In this document: piece by piece, positions 1 through 10,477 of the stretch
How positions within the stretch are numbered: position 1 is the first letter of the stretch
How the letters are laid out: each line of letters starts with the position of its first letter
Source of the DNA: Planctomycetota bacterium
Lineage (GTDB): Bacteria; Planctomycetota; SZUA-567
Reading direction: 5' to 3'
DNA: 14,447 nt
Assembly: GCA_031278535.1 (NCBI GenBank)
Contig: JAITKH010000252.1
Location: forward strand, 1 to 14,447
Program-made: the position numbers and the translations under genes
The notes under the pieces: model-generated
Seen by the model: only the letters and a program-made list of their open reading frames with translations
Told to the model about the DNA's origin: nothing
Database searches by the model: none

Positions 1-10
1 TGCCTGGAAA

Positions 11-40
11 CGGAAAAGTCGCATTCAGGAAAACCGCATT
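11..40 (-). repeat. Imperfect 15-bp tandem repeat in the spacer downstream of rpoC
   Basis: The 120 bases beyond the rpoC stop hold no complete gene. Positions 11-25 and 26-40 are an imperfect 15-base direct repeat. On the minus strand each copy starts AATGCG, so each supplies an ATG (at 39 and at 24). A purine-rich Shine-Dalgarno-like GGGGAGGG (49 to 42) precedes the first ATG, but that frame is only four codons long (stop 27-25) and the second ATG follows the stop directly. The frame from 24 stays open to the window edge for eight codons. This may be the start of the next gene or chance. No convincing rho-independent terminator for rpoC is visible here. Confidence 0.4.
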
Positions 41-120
41 TCCCTCCCCACCCGAATCGGTCGTTACATTCGAGTTTCTTTTCGCCGCTGGGCGCCGGAA
101 CTTTCCAGATTTCCCGCAAC

Positions 121-4365
<4,245 letters not shown>

Positions 4366-4384
4366 TGGGGTTTCCTTGGAGTTG

Positions 4385-4409
4385 GGGCGCCTTCGTCTTC
4401 CAGGCGCCC
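4385..4409 (-). promoter_or_regulatory. Perfect 8-bp hairpin in the rpoC leader
   Basis: On the minus strand GGGCGCCT (4409-4402) pairs perfectly with AGGCGCCC (4392-4385) around a 9-base loop. It ends about 7 bases before the rpoC ribosome-binding site and has no U-run after it. It is therefore more likely a processing, stability or translation-control element than a terminator. The function is inferred. Confidence 0.5.
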
Positions 4410-4433
4410 GCCGCCGATTACCGCCGCCGGAAA

Positions 4434-4455
4434 AGGCCGGAACCGGTCCCGGCCT
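4434..4455 (-). terminator. Possible weak intrinsic terminator or attenuator before rpoC
   Basis: On the minus strand AGGCCGG (4455-4449) pairs with CCGGCCT (4440-4434) around an 8-base loop, and the stem runs straight into UUUU (4434-4431). It lies 18 bases after the stop of the DUF4282-like gene. A GC-rich stem with a short U-tract is typical of a leaky terminator. Full termination is unlikely because rpoC must be transcribed, unless rpoC has its own promoter, and I see no clear one in the spacer. Confidence 0.4.
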
Positions 4456-4473
4456 CCATCCCGCGCGCCAACG

Positions 4474-4839
4474 TCATTGTCCGAGCTTTCCTCCGATGGC
4501 TTCCAGGTTTTCGTTGATATTGAACGCAATCAGGAACATTTCGAACGAAATCCGAACCACTATCAGTACTATGATGCCACCAAATATCGAAACAACGATG
4601 ACGCCCAATCCGGCGAGAATCGAGCCGCCCAACATGGTGACAACCCCTCCGAGTGCGCCCGCAACCGCCATCAGGGCGATCACAACGCATTTCAGGACGA
4701 AAACAAAGCGAGCGATAACGGGAAAATACATCTTGTCGAAACGAAAAAATCCTGAAACGCCGCGTTTGCGGATCTCCCTGAGCGCCTCGCTGGCGTCCTT
4801 TCCGAGTTCACAGGCTGTGCCACCCGCCGTCACGTCCAT
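4474..4839 (-). CDS. Small DUF4282-like membrane protein between rpoB and rpoC
   Basis: A 121-residue protein with a polar N-terminal third (1-30), then GFFRFDKMYFPVIARF (about 30-45) leading into two hydrophobic segments, about 38-62 and 66-96. It ends in the block RISFEMFLIAFNINENLEAI (96-115). The pattern of F-FD near the start, two membrane helices and R-x-x-x-E followed by an F-x-I-x-E-x-L-x-x-I tail recalls the DUF4282 family. The biochemical function is unknown. The ATG at 4839 is 43 bases after the rpoB stop and is preceded by a very strong GAGGAGGG five bases upstream, so it is expressed as part of the polymerase operon. The frame stays open further upstream inside rpoB, but that part is antigenic noise from the rpoB frame and lacks homology. 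Finding a gene between rpoB and rpoC is unusual. Family assignment is by eye. Confidence 0.8.
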   Translation of the reverse strand: MDVTAGGTACELGKDASEALREIRKRGVSGFFRFDKMYFPVIARFVFVLKCVVIALMAVAGALGGVVTMLGGSILAGLGVIVVSIFGGIIVLIVVRISFEMFLIAFNINENLEAIGGKLGQ

Positions 4840-4882
4840 TTTTACCCTCCTCAAAAAATAGCCTGACGCGCCAAGCGCCGGG

Positions 4883-7800
4883 TTACTCCTTATGGGCGAT
4901 CGGCTGCCCCGTCGATATGCGTACAGGCTTGATGTCCAAACCGATTCCGCGGATTTCGTTACACAGCACATCGAAGGAAACCGGCATCCCCGGCTCCACC
5001 GTACTTTCGCCCTTGACCATGGCCTCGTAGATTTTGGTCCTGCCGTCCACGTCGTCGGATTTATAGGTAAGCAGTTCCTGCAGAATGTTGGCGGCGCCGT
5101 AGGCTTCAATGGCCCAGACCTCCATTTCGCCGAACCGCTGGCCGCCGTTCCTGGCCTTGCCGCCGAGCGGTTGCTGGGTAATCAGGCTATAGGGACCGGT
5201 GGCGCGGGCGTGAATCTTCTCCGCAACCAGATGGTGGAGCTTGAGCATATACATATTGCCCACGGTGACCGGTTCGTGGAACGGCGCGCCCGTGCGCCCA
5301 TCGAAAAGAATCGCCTTCCCGTCCTCCGGCAGTCCGGCTTCCCGCAGGGCGGCCTTAATCTCTTCCTCTGTCGCTCCGTCGAACACCGGGGTAATCACCC
5401 GGAAGCCCAGTTTTTGCCCGGCCCAACCAAGATGGGTCTCAAGAATCTGTCCAACATTCATCCGGGAAGGAACGCCCAGGGGATTCAATATCATCTCCAC
5501 CGGGGTGCCGTCCTCAAGAAAAGGCATGTCCTCCTCGGGAAGAATGCGCGCCACCACGCCTTTGTTGCCGTGGCGGCCGGCCATCTTGTCGCCAAGCGAG
5601 AGTTTCCGCTTCACCGCGACATAAACCTTGACGAGTTCGAGGATGCCGGGCTTCAGATCGTCGCCGCGCTTGAGCCGCCCGATCTCGAGTTCGCAACGGG
5701 TATCGAGAAAGGCGATGCGCCGGTCATGTTCGAGGCAAATCGCCTTGATCCGGTCGCGAAGCTCCGTCGGGCAGTCCAAATCGCCGAACCGGCACTGGGC
5801 CTGCAACTCCATCATCCGTTCGTAGTCGGCCTGGCGAGGGATTTTGAGCACCTTGCCGGCAATCTTGTTGACGGGATCGCCCCCCAAAGCCTCCCGCAGG
5901 CGACGGAATTTTTGGTGGATCTCCTCCTGAATCTTCTCGTGAGTAATATTCTCCAAGCGCTTGATTGCGGCCTTGACCGCCGTTTCCTGCCCAAGCCTTG
6001 CGTCGGTACGCCTGGCGCGGGAGCCGAAGGATTCCTCGCCAAGCGCCGCCGCCGGTCCCTTCGACTCGACCGTCCCTCCCATTTCGCCCAACGCCTCGAG
6101 GGCGCGCGCCAGCCCCGCTTCGGGATCGGTGTCGGCGGATACGCCGCGACGGGAAAAGCGCTTGATGTTTATGACATATCCTTCCGTCCCCGGCGGGACT
6201 GTGAGCGAATCATTTTTCACGTCCTCGCCGGCCCGGCCGAAAATGGCCCGGAGCAATTTTTCTTCGGAGGAAAACTCCGACTTTACTTTTGGGGCAATCT
6301 TCCCGACCAGAATATCGCCCGGGACGACCTTGGTGCCGATGCGTATGAGGCCGGTTTCGTCAAGGTTACCGAGGGCTGCCTCGGAGACCCCGGGAATATC
6401 GCGGGTAATCTCCTCCGATCCGACCTTGGATTCGCGCACTTCGCAAATAAATTCTTCGATATGGACCGAAGTGAAGGCATCGTCGCGGATCAGTTTTTCG
6501 GAACAGAGAATCGCGTCTTCGAAGTTGCAGCCTTCGAAAGAAAGGAAAGCGACCATTATGTTCTTCCCGAGCGCCAATTCCCCGCCCTTGGTGGCGGCTC
6601 CCTCGGTCAGAGGGTCCCCTTTCTTCACCTTGTCCCCGGCGCGTACCAAGGGCGTCTGATTCAAAGTGGTGCCGTCGTTAAGGCCCTTGTTCTTGTGGAG
6701 ACGGTAAACCCTCCGGCCGGAAGAAAGTTCCTTCGAGGTCACCTCAATGCGCAGCGAGTCGGCGTACAACACCTCGCCATCCTCGCTAGCCCTGGCGACC
6801 ATTCCGGAATAGCGGACAACGTCGCGCTCCATGCCGGTGCCAATGAGGGGGATGTCCGGACGCACCAGGGGTACCGCCTGGCGCTGCATGTTTGAGCCCA
6901 TCAGGGCGCGATTGGCATCGTCGTGTTCGAGAAAGGGAATAAGAGAGGCCGAGAGTCCCACCAATTGCTTCGGACTCACATCAATCAGGGTAAGCTGTTC
7001 CCGGTTGCATTGCATGAAGTCCTCATTGTGGCGGCAAATGGGACGCTCGGCAAGGATGTTCCCCTTGACATCCACCTTGATGTCGGCCTGGGCGATGTAA
7101 TGATCGCTCTCCTCGTCCGCCCGCAGCCAAACCATTTCCTTGGTCACCATGCCGTTCCGCACCCGATAATAAGGGGTGATGAGGAATCCGAGATCGTTTA
7201 CAGCCGCATAGTTGGCGAGGGAAACGATGAGGCCGATATTGGTGCCTTCCGGCGTCTCCACTGGACAAATCCGCCCGTAATGCGAGGTGTGGACGTCGCG
7301 TACCTCGAAGCCGGCCCGCTTACGGTTGAGGCCGCCCGGACCCAATGCCGACAGGCGCCGCTCATGCACCAGTTGCGACAACGGGTTCGACTGATCGACC
7401 ACCTGGGAGAGTTCTCCCCGGGCGAAAAAGAAATCGATGGCGGAGGTCACGGTGGAAGTGTTCAGGAGTTGGTGCGGCTGAATCAAGTTCTGGAGGGCCA
7501 TGCCGGGAATGGGGCCGTACTTTTCCTGATAACTCCTGTACAGGCCGCCGTCAACCCCATCCCCCTTTTTGATGTCCAAGGACAAGGCCAGGAAGGAACC
7601 TGTGCCGTGTTTGCGCGCCGCAGCCTGGCAATCTTCGTCCGAGAGAATATCCCCGGCAATCAGATCCGTCTCCTGGGGATCGACGATGAGCCATAATTTA
7701 GCGGGCAATTCCGCAAACACGGCCCGGGATCCTTCCTTGGCGAGCGAATACGCCTCGATCTCGCTGACAATCTTTCCCACAAGAATGAGAAACTGGGGAT

Positions 7801-9805
7801 CCGGTTTCACCGCCACCAGGAGTTTCATCGGCCGCTTCTTTGCTTCGAGTGCTTCAGAACCCCATTTTTTTATCGCCGCCTTGTAATCCGTATCGGAAAG
7901 GACCGCGTCCCGTTCCATGTCGGAATCGCCTGGATTGGTGACGGAGTAACCGAAAACGTCGCCGAGGGTGGCTTGCTCATTCCCGGCCGCCCTGATGACC
8001 ATCTGCTCACGGGCGCTGCGCTGAAGCTTGACCATGGCGGAGCGGAGCTCGGACATCACCAAATCCTTAATGGTACGGATGCGGCGATTCTCCAGATGGT
8101 CGATGTCATCGATAACGCCCTTGTCGTCCCTCAACTTCAAGATATAGTCGCATATATGCAGGAAATCCTGGCTGGACATGGTGGTGCGCTTGTCGTTTTC
8201 AATGCCGAATTTTCGATTGATGCGGAAGCGGCCGATCTCGCCGAAATTGTACCGCTTGCTATCAAAAAAGCGTTCGAAGAACAACTCCTGCGCCTTGTCC
8301 CGGGAGGCGGGGGTGCCGGGCCGAAGCCGTTTATAGATGTCCAGGAGCGCCCAAATATACTGCATGCGGTCAATAGCGCCGGCGTAGGCGGCCCGCCAAG
8401 CGATGCGTCCAATTATCTCGTCTTCGAATTTCCTGGCGTCTCCATCAACCGACAGCGACTCCCGCCTGGCCAGATCCGCCCGGAGCCCAGCAGCCACATA
8501 GGTCTCGATTTCATCCAGCGTTTGCCGATCGCGCTCAATGGATTCGATGAAAAGCGAGCCGATGTTCCTGGGTTTAGAGTCCCGGCTGTCGCGAACGGAA
8601 ACCAGCGCTTCGCGCACAGCCCTGGCGACCGGAGCTGGATCGGCCTGGGCTGGATCACCGGCAAGAAACGTCTTGAGCCGTTTGACGGCTTCCGAATTCC
8701 GGATAACGTCACGGATGGCGGAGAGTCCCCACTCTTCAATGCGATCCCGCTCCTCATCCAGGGTATGTAGAATCAGGGGATCCTCGATCCCTCTGAAAAC
8801 GCCGTCGGCGTCGAACCTGCCGATCACCGTGAGTTTGCCGGTACCCGCCTCCCGCAAGCGCGAAAGAACGGTGGACCTTTCCCCCCGGGCGGAATCGTCG
8901 TCAAGGCGGCGCTCCAGTACCTCCCTGGAAAGGCGCGTACAATCGCGGACGAGTATTTGACAATGGGTATAGTCCACCACCCGATCAAAGCAAATCGGGA
9001 GTGGCTTGTTCTCGCGTTCCAAACGATCCAGTGCCTCCAACGCTTCGTCATCCAGCGGATAGGCCGAGAGTTCGGGATGGAAGGCGCGCAGAATCTCGCT
9101 GTCGGAGTCGAGGGTCGGCGCCCACTGTTCGATGCGCTTGCTCTCGCCGCCGGAAATGGACTTCCCCACGTCATACACAATCGGGAGGTTCGTTTCCGGA
9201 TCCACCTCCACCGCCAAGGCACGGAGAAGCGCGGTGGCCGCCATTTTACCGGAACGATCAATGCGGATGTTCAATTGATCTTTCGAGGTAACTTCAACCT
9301 GTATCCATGAACCGCGCTCGGGGATAATGCGGCAGGAATGCAGGCGTTTGCCGGAAGAATGAGTTTCAACCGAGAAATCGCAACCGGGACTTCGCTGGAG
9401 TTGGGTGACGATAACCCGTTCCGCACCGTTCACCACAAACTCCCCGCCCCCGAGCATGAGGGGAATTTCGCCGAGGAAAACCCATTCTTCGTTCGGAACC
9501 TTGCCGGTCAGGCGCACCTTGATCCGCAGGCCGCCGCCATAGGTGATTTTGAGCGCCCGGCATTCATCCGGACTGTGTCTGGGCTGGAGGATTTCGTATT
9601 CGATATATTCGAGCCTGACCGATCCATCGTAAGATTCGATGGGAAAGGCTTCGCGAAAAACCGCTTCCAGCCCGTCGTTCTCGCGCTCCGCCGGGGGGGT
9701 ATCCATTTGCAGGAATTCGGCGTAAAAACGCCGCTGGGTATCCATGAGATCCGGCAAGCCCATAGATTGGAAGGCCTTGCCAAAATGACGAATTTCCTGG
9801 CTCAT
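4883..9805 (-). CDS. rpoB: DNA-directed RNA polymerase subunit beta, unusually long
   Basis: The beta subunit of RNA polymerase, 1640 residues against roughly 1150-1350 in most bacteria. Conserved blocks: RIDRSGKMAATALLRAL (181-197), YKRLRPGTP (491-499), DDIDHLENRRIRTI (566-579), the rifampicin region with ELSQVVDQSNPLSQL (798-812) and RRLSALGPGGL (816-826), KMAGRHGNKGVV (1407-1418, including catalytic-region lysines), and QQPLGGKARNGGQRFGEMEVW (1544-1564). Extra length sits in three places: an enlarged lobe region (about 200-480), an insertion at about 605-780 made of tandem units, and a charged coiled segment (about 1220-1385) at the place of E. coli SI2. The start at 9805 is chosen because AGGA lies five bases upstream and SQEIRHFGKAF fits the family N-terminus; the frame is open to 9913 but that extension looks like leader. 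The stop is TAA. Confidence 0.97.
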   Translation of the reverse strand: MSQEIRHFGKAFQSMGLPDLMDTQRRFYAEFLQMDTPPAERENDGLEAVFREAFPIESYDGSVRLEYIEYEILQPRHSPDECRALKITYGGGLRIKVRLTGKVPNEEWVFLGEIPLMLGGGEFVVNGAERVIVTQLQRSPGCDFSVETHSSGKRLHSCRIIPERGSWIQVEVTSKDQLNIRIDRSGKMAATALLRALAVEVDPETNLPIVYDVGKSISGGESKRIEQWAPTLDSDSEILRAFHPELSAYPLDDEALEALDRLERENKPLPICFDRVVDYTHCQILVRDCTRLSREVLERRLDDDSARGERSTVLSRLREAGTGKLTVIGRFDADGVFRGIEDPLILHTLDEERDRIEEWGLSAIRDVIRNSEAVKRLKTFLAGDPAQADPAPVARAVREALVSVRDSRDSKPRNIGSLFIESIERDRQTLDEIETYVAAGLRADLARRESLSVDGDARKFEDEIIGRIAWRAAYAGAIDRMQYIWALLDIYKRLRPGTPASRDKAQELFFERFFDSKRYNFGEIGRFRINRKFGIENDKRTTMSSQDFLHICDYILKLRDDKGVIDDIDHLENRRIRTIKDLVMSELRSAMVKLQRSAREQMVIRAAGNEQATLGDVFGYSVTNPGDSDMERDAVLSDTDYKAAIKKWGSEALEAKKRPMKLLVAVKPDPQFLILVGKIVSEIEAYSLAKEGSRAVFAELPAKLWLIVDPQETDLIAGDILSDEDCQAAARKHGTGSFLALSLDIKKGDGVDGGLYRSYQEKYGPIPGMALQNLIQPHQLLNTSTVTSAIDFFFARGELSQVVDQSNPLSQLVHERRLSALGPGGLNRKRAGFEVRDVHTSHYGRICPVETPEGTNIGLIVSLANYAAVNDLGFLITPYYRVRNGMVTKEMVWLRADEESDHYIAQADIKVDVKGNILAERPICRHNEDFMQCNREQLTLIDVSPKQLVGLSASLIPFLEHDDANRALMGSNMQRQAVPLVRPDIPLIGTGMERDVVRYSGMVARASEDGEVLYADSLRIEVTSKELSSGRRVYRLHKNKGLNDGTTLNQTPLVRAGDKVKKGDPLTEGAATKGGELALGKNIMVAFLSFEGCNFEDAILCSEKLIRDDAFTSVHIEEFICEVRESKVGSEEITRDIPGVSEAALGNLDETGLIRIGTKVVPGDILVGKIAPKVKSEFSSEEKLLRAIFGRAGEDVKNDSLTVPPGTEGYVINIKRFSRRGVSADTDPEAGLARALEALGEMGGTVESKGPAAALGEESFGSRARRTDARLGQETAVKAAIKRLENITHEKIQEEIHQKFRRLREALGGDPVNKIAGKVLKIPRQADYERMMELQAQCRFGDLDCPTELRDRIKAICLEHDRRIAFLDTRCELEIGRLKRGDDLKPGILELVKVYVAVKRKLSLGDKMAGRHGNKGVVARILPEEDMPFLEDGTPVEMILNPLGVPSRMNVGQILETHLGWAGQKLGFRVITPVFDGATEEEIKAALREAGLPEDGKAILFDGRTGAPFHEPVTVGNMYMLKLHHLVAEKIHARATGPYSLITQQPLGGKARNGGQRFGEMEVWAIEAYGAANILQELLTYKSDDVDGRTKIYEAMVKGESTVEPGMPVSFDVLCNEIRGIGLDIKPVRISTGQPIAHKE
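7604..7945 (-). repeat. Three tandem beta-prime-like units inside RpoB (coding repeat)
   Basis: RpoB residues 621-734 contain three units of about 40-45 residues. Unit 1 (N624-G649) and unit 3 (D709-G734) align with each other without gaps over 26 positions (10 identical). Each also aligns without gaps to RpoC D143-G168 (10 identical). The shared pattern is [DN]-P, then L-S-[DE]-x-D at positions 13-17 and K-x-G at 24-26. Unit 2 (D669-G692) needs two one-residue gaps. The linkers after units 1 and 2 also match (RPMKLLVAVKPDPQ and LPAKLWLIVDPQ). A partial fourth unit, YRSYQEKYG (756-764, DNA 7540-7514), resembles YRDNRAKYG of RpoC. Similarity is at protein level; the origin by duplication is inferred. 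Confidence 0.65.
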
Positions 9806-9850
9806 ATGGGTCCTCGCGCTGTGTACGCCGGCTGCCGTTCGAAATCGCCG

Positions 9851-9881
9851 CGGCCTCCGGCCGAAGGGGAACGTTCCGGCC
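9851..9881 (-). promoter_or_regulatory. Competing short stems in the rpoB leader
   Basis: The block GGCCG at 9859-9863 can pair either with CGGCC at 9851-9855 (three-base loop) or with CGGCC at 9877-9881 (13-base loop). The two stems are mutually exclusive. A perfect 10-base palindrome, GGAACGTTCC, lies at 9868-9877. The block is about 45 bases upstream of the rpoB start. The regulatory role is only inferred, and GC-rich DNA gives such stems by chance fairly often. Confidence 0.3.
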
Positions 9882-9915
9882 AACGCCTCCATCCCACTGC
9901 CCCGAAACCGCATAA

Positions 9916-9953
9916 CGGCGTCCGCCAGCGGAATGTCCCGCCAACGGACGCCG
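9916..9953 (-). terminator. Strong 16-bp hairpin between rplL and rpoB (attenuator or processing site)
   Basis: On the minus strand CGGCGTCCG (9953-9945) pairs perfectly with CGGACGCCG (9924-9916). The helix continues inward through three G-U wobbles and a GCGG/CCGC stem to a six-base loop (GACATT), giving 16 continuous pairs. It lies 23 bases after the rplL stop and 111 bases before rpoB. The bases that follow (UUAUGCGG) are a poor U-tract. In E. coli the same rplL-rpoB spacer carries an attenuator and an RNase III cleavage site that lower polymerase relative to ribosomal protein output; a like role here is inferred from position and structure. Confidence 0.6.
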
Positions 9954-9976
9954 CCATCCGAAAAGGGGCCCCAGGG

Positions 9977-10387
9977 TTATTTCAGCTCGACGTCGGCGCC
10001 GGCCTCAACGAGCTGGGCCTTGATTTTTTCGGCCGTGTCCTTGTCCAACTTCTCCTTGACCGGACTTGGAGCCTTTTCGACCAAATCCTTGGCCTCCTTG
10101 AGACCCAAGCCGGTAATTTCCCGCACCGCTTTGATAACCGATATCTTCCTGGTCGTATCCGGAACTCCTTTCAGGATCACGTCAAGAGCTACCGGACCGG
10201 CGTCAGCGGCTTCGACCGCACCGCTGCCGGCGGGAGCCGCAATCATCACCGCACCGCCGCCAGCCGGCTCAATCCCGTGGACTTCCTTCAGGTAATCCGA
10301 CAGTTCCTTGGCTTCGAGAAGGGTGAGGGCAACGATTTTGTCGCCGATTTCCTTGATGCCAGCCTTCCACTCGCGATTTTCCGACAT
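9977..10387 (-). CDS. rplL: 50S ribosomal protein L7/L12
   Basis: A 136-residue stalk protein of the large ribosomal subunit that binds translation factors as dimers on L10. The N-terminal dimerisation helices are residues 8-38 (KAGIKEIGDKIVALTLLEAK onward), followed by a flexible Gly/Ala-rich hinge (41-64). The C-terminal factor-binding domain is 66-136, with the signature KAVREITGLGLKEAKDLVE (86-104) and the usual ending AGADVELK. The hinge and N-terminal part make it slightly longer than the common 120-130. The ATG at 10387 is supported by AGGAG nine bases upstream and a closer AGAGGA; the upstream in-frame ATG at 10471 would add 28 residues with no homology. It lies 90 bases after rplJ, as usual for L10-L12 pairs. 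The stop is TAA. Confidence 0.97.
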   Translation of the reverse strand: MSENREWKAGIKEIGDKIVALTLLEAKELSDYLKEVHGIEPAGGGAVMIAAPAGSGAVEAADAGPVALDVILKGVPDTTRKISVIKAVREITGLGLKEAKDLVEKAPSPVKEKLDKDTAEKIKAQLVEAGADVELK

Positions 10388-10447
10388 TTCCTCTTTCTCC
10401 TGATTCCTTAATCCGTTCCCGGCGCCGATAATGATCGACCGGCAGCC

Positions 10448-10474
10448 GGATTGAAAACAAAACGCCTTCAATCC
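10448..10474 (-). promoter_or_regulatory. Perfect 8-bp hairpin in the rplJ-rplL spacer
   Basis: On the minus strand GGATTGAA (10474-10467) pairs perfectly with TTCAATCC (10455-10448) around an 11-base loop. It begins three bases after the rplJ stop. No U-run follows, so it is not a standard terminator. L7/L12 is needed in several copies per L10, and a structured spacer could affect mRNA stability or rplL translation; that role is inferred. Confidence 0.45.
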
Positions 10475-10477
10475 CCG

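Noticed and set aside
25..27. TGA read as a sense codon to join the two ATGs after rpoC
   Set aside because: rplJ, rplA, rplK and the DUF4282-like gene all end cleanly at TGA, so the standard code is in use.
4840..4882. Terminator after rpoB (GCGC stem followed by a T-run)
   Set aside because: The stem is only four pairs and is separated from the T-run by about nine bases; the T-run is part of the spacer before a strong ribosome-binding site.
4840..5109. N-terminal extension of the DUF4282-like protein into rpoB
   Set aside because: It overlaps the conserved RpoB C-terminus, and a near-perfect ribosome-binding site directly precedes the ATG at 4839.
4892..6895. Long plus-strand open frame (667 codons) opposite rpoB
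   Set aside because: It lies wholly antisense to conserved rpoB blocks, has no recognisable domain and is a typical shadow frame in GC-rich DNA.
9806..9913. N-terminal extension of RpoB by 36 residues
   Set aside because: The frame is open, but the extra residues do not resemble RpoB and the start at 9805 has a good ribosome-binding site and family match.
9338..10411. Plus-strand open frame (357 codons) opposite the rpoB start and rplL
   Set aside because: It crosses the rpoB-rplL spacer and two conserved genes on the opposite strand and has no family features.
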